Assembly: GCA_036850905.1 (NCBI GenBank)
Contig: CM072091.1
Span: 2,837,501 to 2,901,500 of the forward strand
DNA length: 64,000 nucleotides
Direction: 5' to 3'
DNA from: Luffa acutangula
Taxonomy: Eukaryota > Streptophyta > Magnoliopsida > Cucurbitales > Cucurbitaceae
Both the position numbers and the translations under genes were made by a program. Below the pieces are notes generated by a model that was given only the letters and a program-made list of their open reading frames with translations, did no database searches and was not told the origin of the DNA. Shown here piece after piece: positions 23,212 through 36,197 of the stretch. The first letter of the stretch is position 1, and every line of letters starts with the position of its first letter.

Positions 23212-23859
23212 AAAAGACGAGAGAAAAGTTAAACTTAGAAAATTTAGAGAGGTGAAAGAAAATGTTTGGAGGGAGAATATTAGTTAGACTCGAGAAAAGA
23301 TATTAATTAGAGAAACATAGAAAAAAAATTTAGAGTAAAAGCGATAAATTTTAGATAAAAAGAGAAAATTTAGAGAGATAGTAAGGTTAAGAGTAAAAGA
23401 TATGCTAACGAAATAACGATAAATTAGAAAAATAAAGTAAAGTTGTAGCGATAGAAAGTTTTGGAGATTTTTTTTGTTCAAAAGAAAAATTAGAATATGT
23501 TTATTAAGGAAAGAAAAATTATTGATAAGTTTTTAGAAATAGATAAGTTATAGAGAAAAAAAAGTTTTGAGAGAGAAAAATAAATTTTATAGAGAGAAAA
23601 ACGTTTTAGAGAGAAAAAAAAAATAGAGAAAAGAATTTGTTGGAGAGAGATAGGTAAAAGAGAAGAAAAATAAGCATTAGAAGAAAAATGAGTTTTTGAA
23701 AAATAGAAATTTATTTTTAAAAACTACTATTTTTGGTTTTTAAAATTTGATTATAATTTCATAAACGTTTTTAAAAAACAGAAAACAAATAACAGAAATG
23801 ATTATCAAACACCCATGTTTTTTAAAAATGAAAAACAAAAACAGAAAACAGAAAACGAA
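22894..23859. mobile_element. Foldback element, GTTTGATAACC family, second copy
   Basis: Left end TCGTTTGATAACCATTTCAG; the body matches 1440-1900 (GAGAAAAGATATTAATTAG, TTAGAGACACAAATATAAATG). It ends in AACAGAAAACGAA without the final TIR bases. It carries a 44-T run at 23167-23210. Confidence 0.65.
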
Positions 23860-24052
23860 TTAATTTATATTGATTTGAGATCTTTATAAAAACAATTAAT
23901 GTTCTATATTATATTAATTTTAATTTTAACTTAAAATACTTTTAACATTTTTAAAAGAAGAAAATTATATAATCAATGGTATTTTCTTAGTGGATTTTAT
24001 TTATACATTATCAAAATAGAAAAAAAAATTATCAGAGAAATAATATCAAAGG

Positions 24053-24920
24053 GGTCGTTTGGCCCCCTCGTTATAATATAGGGGCTATTATAGCACACTC
24101 AGTGTTTGCGACATCAACAAAAATAAGTGGTGAAGTGGGTTATTTTTACCCCCAAGTTGCTACAGTAACCACCATTCAACCCACCCGATTATTCTATCCA
24201 TTCTCTATAGCAACTATTTTCTTTCTTCTTCCATGCGACTCCTTGACTTTTCCTGCGACCGTCGACTGATGACTTTTCCCATGACCACTGGTGACTTTTT
24301 CGACGACCGCCATTGACTTTTCACTTTTTCGGTGATCACCGACGACTTTTCCAGCGAACGATATTTTTTTTCCTTTTTTTTTAATCTTTCTTCTCATTCT
24401 CATTTCAAAAAACTATAAAAAAAACGGAAATAAAGAAAAAAAAAAAGAAAAGAGGTAGAAGAAAAGAAATAAAAAAAGAGGAAAAAATTTTCGGTCGTCG
24501 AAAAATTCGTTGGTGGTCGCCGGAAGAGTTGTCGACCGACAGATGTAAGTGAAATTAGGGTTAGAGGAAGAAGAAGATGATGAAGATGGAGGTTGAGGTT
24601 GAGGAAGATGATGAAGATTTAATGGAAATGGAGGAAAAAGATGAAGATAATAAAGAAGGAGGAAGAAGATAAAGATGGAGGGAAAAAATGAAGAAGAAAA
24701 AAAAAAGAAATAATAATAAAATGATTTTTATTTTAAAAATATTTTTTTAATAAAAAAATGCATGTCACGTCAGCAATCCGTTAAGATTTAACGAAAAATT
24801 GGAAGAAGGGACAAAAATGAAACGAAATCCAAACCTTAGGGGCTAAATTGTCGAGTTTGAAAACTCAGGGACCAAAATGAAACCTAACCAAACCTCAGGG
24901 ACCAAAAGTGTATTTTGGTT
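24053..24920. mobile_element. Composite repeat ending in the 'TTAGTCCCTGAGGTTTGG' TIR
   Basis: The right arm (about 24765-24920: CACGTCAGCAATCCG...AACCTCAGGGACCAAAAGTG) matches 12898-14213. The left part starts GGGGTCGTTTGGCCCCCTCG and is not the same arm. The middle is a purine-rich, GAAGAAGATGATG-like tract with no gene. Confidence 0.5.
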
Positions 24921-25044
24921 TTTGAACTGAGCACTTACAATTTTTTAGGTCAAATTTCTTCCCTACTTTTGGCAACATCAAAGGTTAATTAACTAGGGTT
25001 AACAACTTTTTTTAAAAAAAAAAACATTTCTACCCATATTTTGT

Positions 25045-25445
25045 GTATATTCAGCGATATTCATACAGCAAAACAAGACCAGATTGTAAAAGAATAACAT
25101 AACTTAAAACCCTCAGGTAATTTCTTAAGATTGATGGAACAAACATTTCGTATTGATATTTGCAAAATTTGATATTTGACGTACAAAGTTGTATGAGGAA
25201 CATTAAAAAAAACAGTCAACTTGAACCTTTGATTCAGAACCCTATGTTAAAAAGATCAACACCCCAAACACAACTATTTTAACTCATACTAAAATAATCT
25301 GCACCACAAACACAGACTATTTTATCCCAGACTAAAATAATATGCACTCCAAACATAGATTATTTAACTCCACAGATTATTATAACCTCCGGATTATAAT
25401 AACAACTAACTATTATAACTAAATTTCGAAGCTCCAACCAGCCCC
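25045..25445 (+). repeat. Direct repeat, left copy (partner 27735-28098)
   Basis: About 400 bp shared with 27735-28098: ATTCATACAGC, TAACATAACTTAAA, CCCTCAGGTAATTTCTTAAG, ACAAAGTTGTATGAGGAA and AATAATCTGCACCACAAACA. No coding. Confidence 0.75.
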
Positions 25446-25449
25446 AAAG

Positions 25450-26188
25450 TGTGTATATATATAAAAGTATTGGAGAAAGTAAAATAGATGGAAGATATTA
25501 ATTGAGATGTATATTGTACAATTTAACTAGAGATTGTTTTTTGAAAATACTTTCCAAAACTACCCAGGGAGATGTGCATTGCAATATTTTAAAAAATGCC
25601 CAAGAAAAAGAAGACCCTACACTAGTAGGTGAGAGAATAAAAAATAAAAAAAAAAACAAATATAGAGATTTAGGGAGATATTAGGGATTGAGATATTATA
25701 AAAATTGAGATATTATAGAGATTTTCAAATTTAAAATGGAAAAGGAGTGGAAAAGGTTTTTCACACGACACCTTTTCCCTTGTCATAGAAGACAAAACTT
25801 GAGGATTAGACTTTTCCTTTAACAACAACATCAGACCTTTAAATTGAGATATTAAATTAGACATTTCAATTTTATTTATTTATTTCTTTATTTATTTTAA
25901 AACACGTGGGATGAGGAAACTCAAACCACAAACATCTAGTTATTAATATAAGTTTTATGCCAGTTGAGTTATACAATACTCATGTTAGTTTTTCAAATTC
26001 TATTTTTGTGAATGTTCAACGTTGATATACAATGCTTCTTAACTAACATTAATTAACATTAATGCATCTCTCTAATTCTATATATTTGAATACTAGTGTT
26101 CAACTGAGGGGTTTTTTTTTTTCCTTGAGAAAAGTGTTCAACCAAGGTTAATAATGTATTTGCTATAAAAATAAGAATGCATGCTTTA
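25450..26188. other. Non-coding stretch with SINE remnant
   Basis: No gene. A minus-strand tRNA-SINE-like piece lies near 25900-25985 (ACGTGGGATGAGGAAACTCAAACC, later GTTGAGTTATAC). The rest is AT-rich. Confidence 0.4.
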
Positions 26189-26507
26189 GACTCCGTTTGG
26201 AATACATTTTAATTTAAATGTTTTTCAAGAATGCATTTTAAAAAAAAACATTTTGTATAAAAATTGTTTAGAATTTAAACACTCGTATGTTTGGTTGCAT
26301 TTCCTCACAAATATTTTTATACACAAGTTATTGTTTACTTGAGAAGTCTTTTTTAAAAAGTTGGTTCTAAGTGTTTCTCTAAAAATGATTTATTTATCAA
26401 TCTCATTTTCTAATAAGTCATTTTTGGTGGGCCAAACATTAGAAATTTTTTCAAAATGATCTATTTTCAAAATTAAACACTTGAAAAGTTAAACCAAACA
26501 CACCCTT
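26189..26507 (+). repeat. MITE, family K (copy 2, most complete)
   Basis: From GACTCCGTTTGGAATACATT to AAACCAAACACACCCTT. The ends are short imperfect inverted repeats (CCGTTTGGAA / AAACCAAACACACC). No coding. Confidence 0.7.
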
Positions 26508-26673
26508 AAATATATAGTTAGTTAACAAATGTTGAATATTATTGATGATATGCATATATCATTACTATTGTTGAGGATCCTACATTAAAAGATAAGTGAA
26601 AATCTCACAATTCATAAGATTTATGGGTTACTCCTCCCTCCTAATAACTATATAATGATAAAAGTCAAGAGAT

Positions 26674-27734
26674 CACTACAAGAAATTTGAGTTTTAATAA
26701 TAATATCGTAAAACTACTTAATGTCTAATGCCTGACATTAAAAGCTGTGCCCGATGTCGGTCAATGTCCGACATTAAAAAGTAACCTTTTAATCTCGGTC
26801 AACCATTCTTTGACATTAAAAATGTCTGACATTAAATGTGCAATATTAAATATATAAAAAAAAATTGTTGGTTGCACACATAGTTAATCAACAATATTAT
26901 TTCTTCCTTTTGTAAAAACTTAAAAAAAAAACAGAATTTCAACATATACACAAAATAAAATCTCGAAAGCATTTTTTACAAAACAATTAACTCAACGAAC
27001 ATGGATTTAATTAATAAAATATATTAGTATAAATCACATCCATGAACCAATTTACAAAGAAGAAAAAGTAAAATTAGTAAACAAAATAAGTACAAAACTC
27101 CTTAAACGCTCCTTCCCAAGTTCATATTCGAGCTCCTTTTCGAGAATATCCCATTTCATCAGTTGCAACAGTTCTCACTTAACAAGATGAATTCTAAACC
27201 TTATACAAAACAAAAACGTATGTAAAATACAATTGACACACATCTCCAATCAAATCCTTTTCAAAATATGACTTAAGTATTCATCAACTTCCCACAAAAC
27301 TTAAACTACAAGAAATTTGGGTTTTAATGTCAGTCAATGACCCATTCAAGTCATCGACATTAAATGTTTAAATTTCGGTCAGTGCCCGACATTAAAAGTA
27401 CCATTTTTAATGTCGGTCAACCAATCTTTAATGTCCCACTCTTTGTCCGACATTAAAAGCTGGGACATTAAAAGTGTCCGACATTAAATGCGCAACATTA
27501 AAAGTGTCTGACATTAAATGTGCAATATTAAATATAAAAAAAATTGTTGGTTGCACACGTAGCTAACCAACAATACTATTTCTTCCTTTTGTAAAAATCC
27601 GTAAACAAAATAGAATTTCAACATATACACAAAATAAAATCCCAAAAGTATTTTTACACAACAACTAACTCAACGAACATGGATTCAATTAATAAAATAT
27701 AATAGTCTATTTAATTAATAAAATATAATAGTGT
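26674..27734 (+). mobile_element. CACTA-type termini in tandem
   Basis: Starts CACTACAAGAAATTTGAG, followed by many CCGACATTAAAAG subterminal repeats. A second, very similar terminus starts at 27304 (ACTACAAGAAATTTGGG), so two left ends lie head to tail, each followed by GTTGGTTGCACAC and AACATATACACAAAATAAAAT. No transposase seen. Confidence 0.65.
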
Positions 27735-28098
27735 ATTCATACAGCCAAACAAGACTAGATTGTCAAAGAATAACATAACTTAAAGCCCTCAGGTAATTTC
27801 TTAAGATTGATGGAACAAACATTCGTATTGATATTTGCAAAATATGATATTTGACATACAAAGTTGTATGAGGAAGATAAAAAAAAAAAAAAAAAAAAGT
27901 CCGCTTGAACCTTTGATTCAGAATCCATGTTAAACAGATCAACATCCCAAACACAGACTATTTTAACCCATGCTAAAATAATCTGCACCACAAACACAGA
28001 CTATTTTATCCAAAACTAAAATAATATGCATCCCAATCATAGACTATTTAATAACCACCGACTATTATAACTAAATTTCGACGCTCCAACCACACCCA
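27735..28098 (+). repeat. Direct repeat, right copy (partner 25045-25445)
   Basis: Same sequence as the left copy with small indels. The two copies bracket the MITE and the CACTA termini. Confidence 0.75.
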
Positions 28099-29584
28099 GC
28101 GGCGGAGGTAGCACGGGCCCAGGGGGGCTCGAGCCCCCCCTCAACTGTTTTATATATCATATTTATATTATAAATGGGATTTTAGTCCTATGTTATTAAA
28201 ATGCCCCAGTGGCTTCAGCCCCTCCTGAAAACCTCTCACTCCTGTGTTCAAGCCCCAGCGTACGTGTAATTTTCATTTTTTCTTCTTCTTTTCGTTTTAC
28301 ATTTTTTTCCCGTTTTTTTTCCCTTTTTTTTCTTTTTCCCGTCTTTTATTTTTTTTTTCCTTCCGATTCTTTTTCGTTTTTCTTTTGTTTTTTCTTTTTC
28401 CCGTCTGTTTTTTTCTCCGTTTTTCTCTTTTTTTTTTCTGTTTTTCTGCTTTTTCTTTTTCTGTATTATTTTTCGTTTTCTTTTTTTCAGTTTTTTTTTC
28501 ATAGGTTTAAAATAGTTTAAATTTAAGTTTAATTTTTGTATTTATATATATAAAACAATAACAAATATACGTAATTATAGTTCTTTTTTCAACTTTGTTT
28601 TTTTTAAGGCAAATAAAGTGGAACAATAAAAGTATTTTTAAATTTTACTAATAGGCTTTTGAATTAAAAAAAAAAACGTGCAATGTTGATGTACTCAAAC
28701 AAAAAAAAACGTGCAATTGACCTTTAAACTTTCAATTTTATATTTAGTAGGTTTCGAAGTCTTCAATTTAATGTCTAATAGATCTATGACCAAATAAACT
28801 AATAAATCGTTTCTTTTTAAGTTCAAAGTTGTATTAGATACAAAATTAAAAATTCAGAAACTTGTTAGATGGAAAAGTGAAAGTTTAGAGACTCAATAGA
28901 AACTTTTTAAAACCAGTGATTCATCGAGCATCGTCTTGAAAACTTAATGACTAAATTTATAATTTAATAAATTTAATATCAAAGTATACTAAGTGATATT
29001 GACATATATCAATGTGTTCAAAATATTTCTGTGGTTCAAACCCCCTACCCCACAAATTGTCAAAAAAAAAAAAATTTGGATTTTATTGTGGGCAATGCCC
29101 AACATCAAAAGTATTTAATGTTGGACAATGATCGTTTTAATGTCGGGCAATACCCGACACATTAAAAGTACCGTCAACCACTCTTTGTCAAACATGACTT
29201 AAGTATTTATCAACTTCCCAATAACTACAAACATAAACTCACAAATACTTTCAAAGCATAAGTGCATAACACAAGTATTTATCAACCCCCTCCAAACTCA
29301 ACTAAACTTATAAACCAACACAAACAAACAATTTCAAAGCATCACTAAGTATTTCTCAACCTCCAATCCAACTAAATTTATAAACTAACACCAAGAATTT
29401 CAAAACTTAATTCAAGTATTTCTCAACTTCCATCTAAACTCAACCCTAAACATATACTAAAACAACCATATTTAAAATAATAATTAAAGCATTTCTCAAC
29501 CCCTCCAAATAATTCTCAACACCAATCCAAGGGAGTTACAATTTACAAAAACCTCTCCAATTGGATAGTAATGAAAGAGCGCGG
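28099..29584. other. Non-coding: pyrimidine tract, SINE and CACTA debris
   Basis: 28099-28260 begins GCGGCGGAGGTAGCACGGG, with GGGGGGCTCGAGCCCCCC forming a 16-18 bp palindrome, probably a TE end. 28260-28505 is a T/C tract giving spurious Phe-rich and Lys-rich ORFs. 28995-29076 is a SINE-like piece with GGTTCAAACCCCC and an A tail. 29080-29190 carries TGTCGGGCAATACCCGACA CACTA-type repeats. No gene. Confidence 0.5.
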
Positions 29585-31537
29585 TCGTAATAGCCCAATT
29601 TTTCTTTAAAAAAAAAAAAGAAAAAAAGGAAAGAGGGAATGGGCTAATGCCCGGTCAAAGGGGGAGTGGAGGGGAAACTTTCCCCCCACATTTTCGGTCA
29701 ATTTGACCGGTTTTTTTTTTTTTTTTTTAATAAAGGAATATGAAATTTCTTCTTCTCTCTCACGCTCTCTCTCTCCCTGATACTCTCTCTTTCACTCGGC
29801 TCCCTCTCATCTCCCTCTCAACTCTCTCTTCCTCTCTGTCGCACGCCATCCGTCGACGCCGACGCCGACGCCGCCTCTCGCCGTCTAGCTCCGTCGCGTG
29901 TCGTTGTTTCACCGCCGCCGTTAAGCAACTCTCTCTCTCAACCGTTTTCGTGTGTGTCTCTCTCTCGACTTTCTCTCTCTACTGTGTTAGTAATGGCCAC
30001 ACTTTTTTTCCGTTCAGATTCGAGCAACCACTGCCGCCCTCGGGCTCGTTCTCCTTTTTTCAGATCTGTCCGTCATTTCAGATCTGTTCGTCGCCGCCAC
30101 TTGAAGTTTCAGCTTTGTTTCTAAAGAATTAGTTGGGTAAGAAACTTGATTGGTTTAAGCTTTGGTGTTCTCGTTTTGATTGTGCTATGTTGGGGCCTAA
30201 TTTTATTATTAAATTATTAGGAATCGAGAAGCTGCTAGAAAGATATGTGGGCCAAGCCGTTGTATTTGTACTGAGTTGTTAAGGTAAGTAACTTGCTGCA
30301 ATGGAATGACATGTTTATGCATTGAAATGATAGTTTACTGCTAGCAGGAGTTGGTATCAAATATTTGAGTTGAGATTGAGATGATATGAATGCCTTGTCT
30401 TCAAGATTTTGGTTGTTGTGTACTCGTGCTAAGAGATAGGAGAGAGTGTTTGACTGTTATGTATTACAAGTTGACTGGCATTGTTTGTGGACAACGGGAA
30501 GTTTGTGGTTTTTTTCTCTGTTAGGAGTGTTGTTGTCGCTTTCGTTTCTTGTTCTTGAGATTGATTGAGTTGGGATGGTGCATATCGGGTTAGCCTGTCA
30601 GTATTCTCCGTAAAAGAAAAGAATTTGGTTAACTGGGTTGCAGTTAAAATTAGTAAGTGTTAAGGAGTCCTAAAGGGTAAAGGATTAAGAAAGGGAAAAG
30701 AACATGCTAGTTGCCTTGGTAGGGGGTCGTGTCAATTAAACACCTAGGACTGAGATGTATTAGACTGAAATGAGGAGCTTAACGGGCGGGACTTGGCTTC
30801 GCAGACTAGGTGCCATTTACTAACTGTGGAAGTTAATTTCTGACTTAAACCCATGAACGCCCCACCAGTGAAATGGTAGTTTAGAGCATTACGCACACAT
30901 TATTGCCTTGAGGGATGAGACTCAGCTCCACTGACTGGGTGCCTTCTACCATCAGTAGGAGTAGAGATCTCCCAAAATACCCACCTGTGCACCACTAGTG
31001 AGTTGGCAAGCTTATATATAGGTGAGTTAATTGATCACGAGACCCGAACTACAGATGAATGAAATGAAATGAATGAGAATGAGATGACCTAACCCTTAGG
31101 CCCTTAGCTCGAATAAAATGTTGGAACTTTGGTCGTTGCCTGTCCAGCAGCATTGTTACTTATTGAGTATTTTTCTTAAATACTCATTCTTTTCCCTAAC
31201 ATATAATTGCAGGTAAAGGCAAGGGTGTATAGAACGCGTGACGGAGTGCTGCTGAGCCATGGATTTCCTTAGGATAGTCTTTCGCATTTTATGTTTTCGA
31301 AATTCTTCTTTTGAACTTGTATTGCGATGTTTTATGGTTTATTTCGCCTTAAGTTTTTGCTTGAATGACTAAAGATTCTTTTTGTTCTGTTTTAACTGGG
31401 ATCCCAGGCTGAAAAGTTTCACGTATTTTCTAAGCATGTTTTACTCCAATGCTATTTCTTATTCACTATTTGAAAGTATAATGAAATGCACGTAGTAATG
31501 GCCCTAGGATCTAGGCATGAAATGTAGGGTTGTTACA
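29585..31537 (+). mobile_element. 5' LTR of a gypsy retrotransposon
   Basis: From TCGTAATAGCCC (a mutated TGTAATAGCCC start) to GGTTGTTACA. Homologous to the solo LTR at 17813-22481. It contains a GGTAAGTAACTTGCTGC donor-like site (about 30280) and TAATTGCAGGTAAAGGC near 31205. Directly followed by a tRNA-Met-type PBS. Confidence 0.75.
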
Positions 31538-31539
31538 GT

Positions 31540-31551
31540 TGGTATTAGAGC
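31540..31551 (+). other. Primer-binding site of the gypsy element
   Basis: TGGTATTAGAGC, one mismatch from the common TGGTATCAGAGC (tRNA-iMet) site, two bases after the LTR end. Confidence 0.75.
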
Positions 31552-31789
31552 TCTAGGTTATTGGTTCTGTAGACTGGTTTACATCGTAAACCTTGGTATA
31601 TTCATGGCTTATCAGCAAGCATCCGGTCACGCCAGGTACAAGTTTGTTTATCTTGTTGCCTGTAAATGTTATATTTATTCGAAAAGGTTCATGTTGTGGA
31701 AAAGTATGTATGATGTTTGTTATCGATGAATTGTTTAAAGGAATCGAGCTTATTTAGTAAGATGATAAAAAAATTTTGTGTAATAGATC

Positions 31790-34100
31790 AAGCCTCCCCG
31801 GGCACGAGGTCGTGGAAGAGGTCGTGGTAGGGGTCGTGCAACCCCTGAACAAGTTGTGCCACCTATGGGGCATGGAGGAAATCTACCAAAAAACCCACAA
31901 ATGGAACAGCCTGGGCCTGCGACAAGACCTGTCACAGTGGATATTCAGACAATAGTTCAGACCGCAGTTCAGGCGGCAGTTGCGAGTGTGCTTGCGGGAC
32001 GACAGGCCCAAGCGCCTCAGAACAACGAAGCCCTATCGCGGGAGGCAAGGTGCTTAAGTGATTTTAGGAAGTGGGACCCATGCCCGTTCGATGGAGCCTC
32101 AAGGGACCCCACGGTGGCAGAGTTGTGGTTGTCTTCCATCGAGACTGTCTTTCGCCACATGAACTGCCTGGAGGACTAGAAAGTTTACTGCTTCGTGTTT
32201 CTGTTACGAGATAACGCCTTGATTTGGTGGCAATCGATCGAAAGGACTATAGACGTCAGCAACGGACCTGTCACATGGACTCAGTTCAGGGAGGAGTTCT
32301 TTAGGAAGTATTACCCTGTAGCCTCCCGATTCAAGAAGCAAGCAGAGTTTGTGGCTCTTACGCAGGGAAACCGAACCGTAGAGGAATACGAGATAGAGTT
32401 CGCCAGACTGTCTCGGTTTGCTCCTGCCTTGTTAGCTGTAGAGGCTGATAAGGTATAACGTTTTATCACGAGTCTAAAGGAAGAGATTCAAGGCAGTGTG
32501 GCAGCCCACCAACCACAAGACTATGCCACAGCAGTCAGGGTGGTAGAGTTGATTGATCGACGACCGTCAGTTGTCTCTTCAGAACCTTCCTCGGGTCATA
32601 AGCGAAGGTACGATCAGATGAGCTCGAACACACAGCGGGGTCACCGTTACCCTAGACGAGGTCCGCCTCAGGACCGTCGACAGAAAGCATAGAATTAGCC
32701 AGGGCCTAATCAGGATAAGCCGTTATGTCAGACGTGTAGGAAGTACCACTGGGGTCGTTGCTTAGCAGGGACCCGTGTTTGTTTCAAGTGTGGCCGGGAA
32801 GGGCATATTGCTCCGAATTGTAATCAGAGGAAAGCTAATTATGCCGATCAGCCGTCCAATTCAAATCAGGCATCCGGGGTAAGACCAACACAACAACAGG
32901 GCAAGATATTTCCCATCACCAGACAGGAGGCAGAGCACCTTAACGCAGTAGTGACAGGTACCATCCCCATTCTCGGCCATTATGCTTTTGTGTTGTTTGA
33001 TTCGGGTTCAACACATTCTTTTATTTCTGCATCATTTGTAAGTCAAGCCAACCTAGAACTAGAGCCGCTGGGCTATGTTTTGTCAGTCTCAACCCCTGCG
33101 GGGGTAACGTTACTAGCTAGCGAAGCAATGAAAGCCTGCCATATGTTAGTGTCTGATCGATCGATGGACGTGACATTGATCGCCCTTGATATGAGTGGTT
33201 TCAATGTTATCTTGGGAATGGAATGGTTGGCTCCTAATTATGCCAACATAGATTGTTATCGTAAGGAGGTTGTCTTCAACCCTCCGTCAGAGGCAAGCTT
33301 CAAGTTTAAAGGATCGATGATCAAAGGTGCTCCTAAAGTAGTCTCTTCAATGAAGACGAGAAACTTGATTAGCAAATGAGCTTGGGGCTTACTGGCTAGC
33401 GTGGTTGACATAAGGAACACCGAGGTGTCAATGACCTCAATACTGGTAGTAAGGGAATTCACAGATGTATTTCCGGAGGATCTGACAGGACTACCGCCAG
33501 CACGAGAGGTTGACTTCTGCATTGAGCTTGAGCTAGAGACTAATCCCATTTCTAAGGCTCCATATAGAATGGCTCTAGTAGAGTTGAAGGAGCTTAAGCT
33601 GCAAATTCAAGAGCTGCTAGATAAGGGTTATATACGCCCTAGCGTTTTGCCGTGGGGTGCTCCGGTGTTATTTGTGAAAAAGAAGGATGAGAGACCATGC
33701 GTTTGTGCATCGACTATCAGGAGCTGAACAAAGTGACAATAAAGAACAAATACCCTTTGCCTAGGATTGATGACCTCTTTGATCAGCTTCAAGGTGCAAC
33801 AGTGTTTTCTAAAATAGATCTACGGTCAGGGTATCATTAGTTGAGGATTAGAGGGGAAGATATACCTAAGACAGCTTTCCGGACCAGGTATGGACATTAC
33901 GAATTTACCGTGATGTCCTTTGGGCTTACTAATGCTCCTGCAGTTTTCATGGACTTGATGAACAGGGTATTTAAGGAGTTTCTTGATTCGTTCGTAATTG
34001 TTTTTATCGACGACATTCTTATCTACTCCAAGACAGAAGAGGAACACGAGGATCATCTCAGGAGAGTTCTAATCACCTTAAGAACGAACAAGTTGTACGC
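31790..34100 (+). pseudogene. Gypsy (Ty3-type, chromovirus/Tekay-like) gag-protease-RT, degenerate and truncated
   Basis: One frame runs from an Arg/Gly-rich start (about 31795-31845) through gag (WWQSIERT, FREEFFRKYYP, near 32225-32400), a CCHC zinc knuckle (32780-32821, CX2CX4HX4C) and an aspartic protease (LFDSGSTHSFIS, near 32985) into the start of RT. In-frame stops lie at 32177, 32456, 32690 and 33377. A frameshift near 33695 moves RT to the next frame, which has a stop at 33838 where the family normally has Gln, then FGLTNAPAVF and the catalytic FIDD (34003-34014). Sequence identity ends at 34100, where another LTR begins. RNase H and integrase are missing. Dead element; no 3' LTR in the window. 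Confidence 0.85.
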
Positions 34101-35298
34101 TGATAACTGTCCAAAAGGTAGTTGTTTAGGCCTCATTTCTATAGGGATTTGTGTGTCTTTTGTGCTTAATAGGGTTGGTTTTAGATATATATTAAATGTT
34201 TTAACCCATTTGGAAGAATGGAAACTTTGGAAGTTATCTTGTGCAGAATGCATTGCTGAGCGACTGGAGGGAGCAAATTCTGTGCTGCAGCAAAGCTGGG
34301 AGCAAAACTGCCACATCACAACTCGTTAGCCAAGTTGACAAACCAAATTCTGTTGAGTTATTTTCGTGATAGAGGAGCAAGGAGAGCCATCCACGTGTCT
34401 TGGTCAACCTACTTCAAGCTTCCTATCCTTCTATAAAAGGGAATAGCCGCCCAAGTCAAAATCATTCCACTTTTGGGGAAGAGATCACTTTCATTTCCAT
34501 CTTGGGAGCCGAATAGAGGAAAGATTGGAGACCATCAAGAAAACCATCATTCGCAAGCTTATTAAGGATATTAATATTTTCTTTTATTATCTTGTGATTA
34601 TGGACAGACCTACTCAGATTGTAACTTGTGTCTCTATGCATTTTACGAACTAAGTAGCTTTAGGCGTTGGTTAGGAACAATGTGATTGTCGTGCTTAATT
34701 CTAGTAATAAATATTGATGAATGCATCTTGATTAATTGTTGAGTTCATTTCTATTTTATGCCCACCTGGCCAGCCGGTATGAATATCTCTCTCTAGTTTC
34801 AGGGATGATTTAGGGAGTGTGTGGCGATTAATCACACTAGATCATTGTGTATTGGTGAACGCCAGTGACTGAGCTAGGGATAGCCAGTTGCCTAGTGCTT
34901 GATCGGTAGTACTTCATTGGGGTTGAAACACATTCCAAAAGATCCGGAGTTTCGGGAGGAATCTGCTAATAAGACTGTGAGAGTTTTGCATGATCAATAA
35001 TATTGCTAGAGCATCTTTTAAAACAATTACTAAATCCTGACCAACGCCTGTTTCTAATCTGTCTGCCTATTTGTTTATTTTCTGTTCTTTCATTTCTTTT
35101 GCTTCAACATAACTCTTATAAAAACCAATCATTTTTACCATCTTTGAAACCATTAAAGAGTTATACAAAATAGATAAAGTGAAAGCTAGTTCAGGCCTTG
35201 GATTGATAATACTTATTACTTTCTGCGGACTGTGTATACTTGCACAGAGTTCTGGAGTCTCTTTATACCATATTCCTATTCACTCTAGGAACCCAACA
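34101..35298 (+). mobile_element. LTR of an Athila-like gypsy element
   Basis: TGATAACTGTCC...GGAACCCAACA, 1198 bp, with a TATA-like CTATAAAAGGG near 34431. It cuts the RT frame of the upstream gypsy element. After its PBS only about 150-180 bp of internal sequence remains, so the insertion is itself truncated. Confidence 0.65.
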
Positions 35299-35302
35299 AG
35301 TT

Positions 35303-35321
35303 TTTGGCGCCGTTGCCGGGG
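35303..35321 (+). other. Primer-binding site TGGCGCCGTTGCCGGGG
   Basis: A PBS motif typical of Athila-type plant gypsy elements, right after the LTR end at 35298. Confidence 0.75.
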
Positions 35322-35883
35322 ACTTGAATAAGTTTTTATCTGATCTATTTTGTGTAATATCTAACTTTTTCTTCTACTAGAGATCATACATCTCTTCTTC
35401 GTTTGACCATATCATTTCTTTTTCTTTTCATCTTCCTCCACCCATGACTATTATCGACCTTATACATAAGTTAGCGTCAAGTTATTTGATGTGTTGATCG
35501 TTGACGTACATACTATTGATATGCATTGAATCTGTGTTATTTGATGTTCTGAATGATCAAAGCACGGGTCTCAATTACAAGTGAAGCTCACAGTTAAAAA
35601 CTCCAACTACTACAAAGAGCGGTTACTTCACTTATTCAAGTTCAAGAAGATTTTTTTGGATAAAAATAAAACTTCTATATTAAATTTGACTCAAAGAACT
35701 TGTCTAAAAATAAACTTTTTCTTACTAACAATAGTATTTATTATATATTAAAATCTCTGATGTATGCATGCACACACATAACAGACACAAATATATGTAT
35801 CACATATTTTAGAAGCTTAATACAATCACAAGGTTTATTTGTTGAGCCATAAAGAAGATTGAGAAGCACTTATAGGCATTTTG

Positions 35884-35977
35884 TCATGCAGCTTTGAGCA
35901 CTCTTGCCAAGCATTTGTCTTTGGGATGAGGAACTGGAAAGCAAGTCATTGGGCATTGTGGATTAAGTCGCTCCCTC
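35884..35977 (-). CDS. Copy B exon 8 (C-terminus)
   Basis: Acceptor ATGTAG|GAGGGAG; ends CLARVLKAA then TGA (35884-35886). Together with exon 7 it makes 72 whole codons. Confidence 0.88.
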
Positions 35978-36075
35978 CTACATTTACCAAACGCCATATA
36001 ATGAGATAACGTGGAAAAAAACCTATTTAATTTTGTGCTAAAAGATTATAGAAGAAAAGTTGGGAGCAAGCTCAC

Positions 36076-36197
36076 TTATAATTGAGGAGAAAATAGTGAA
36101 GAAAAATTGAGATCTCGAGCTTGGCAAGATCACGTCCCGGGCACAACCTAACTCCTAATCCAAAGGGAGTAAAAGCACCTGGTTTCGCTATAAAATT
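36076..36197 (-). CDS. Copy B exon 7 (heme-binding)
   Basis: Acceptor AAACAG|AATTTT, donor TATAA|GTGAGC. Contains FGLGVRLCPGRDLAKLE with the heme-ligand cysteine. Confidence 0.9.

Noticed and set aside
28209..28520. 103-codon Phe-rich ORF and its Lys-rich reverse
   Set aside because: Pure T/C tract; composition alone keeps the frames open.
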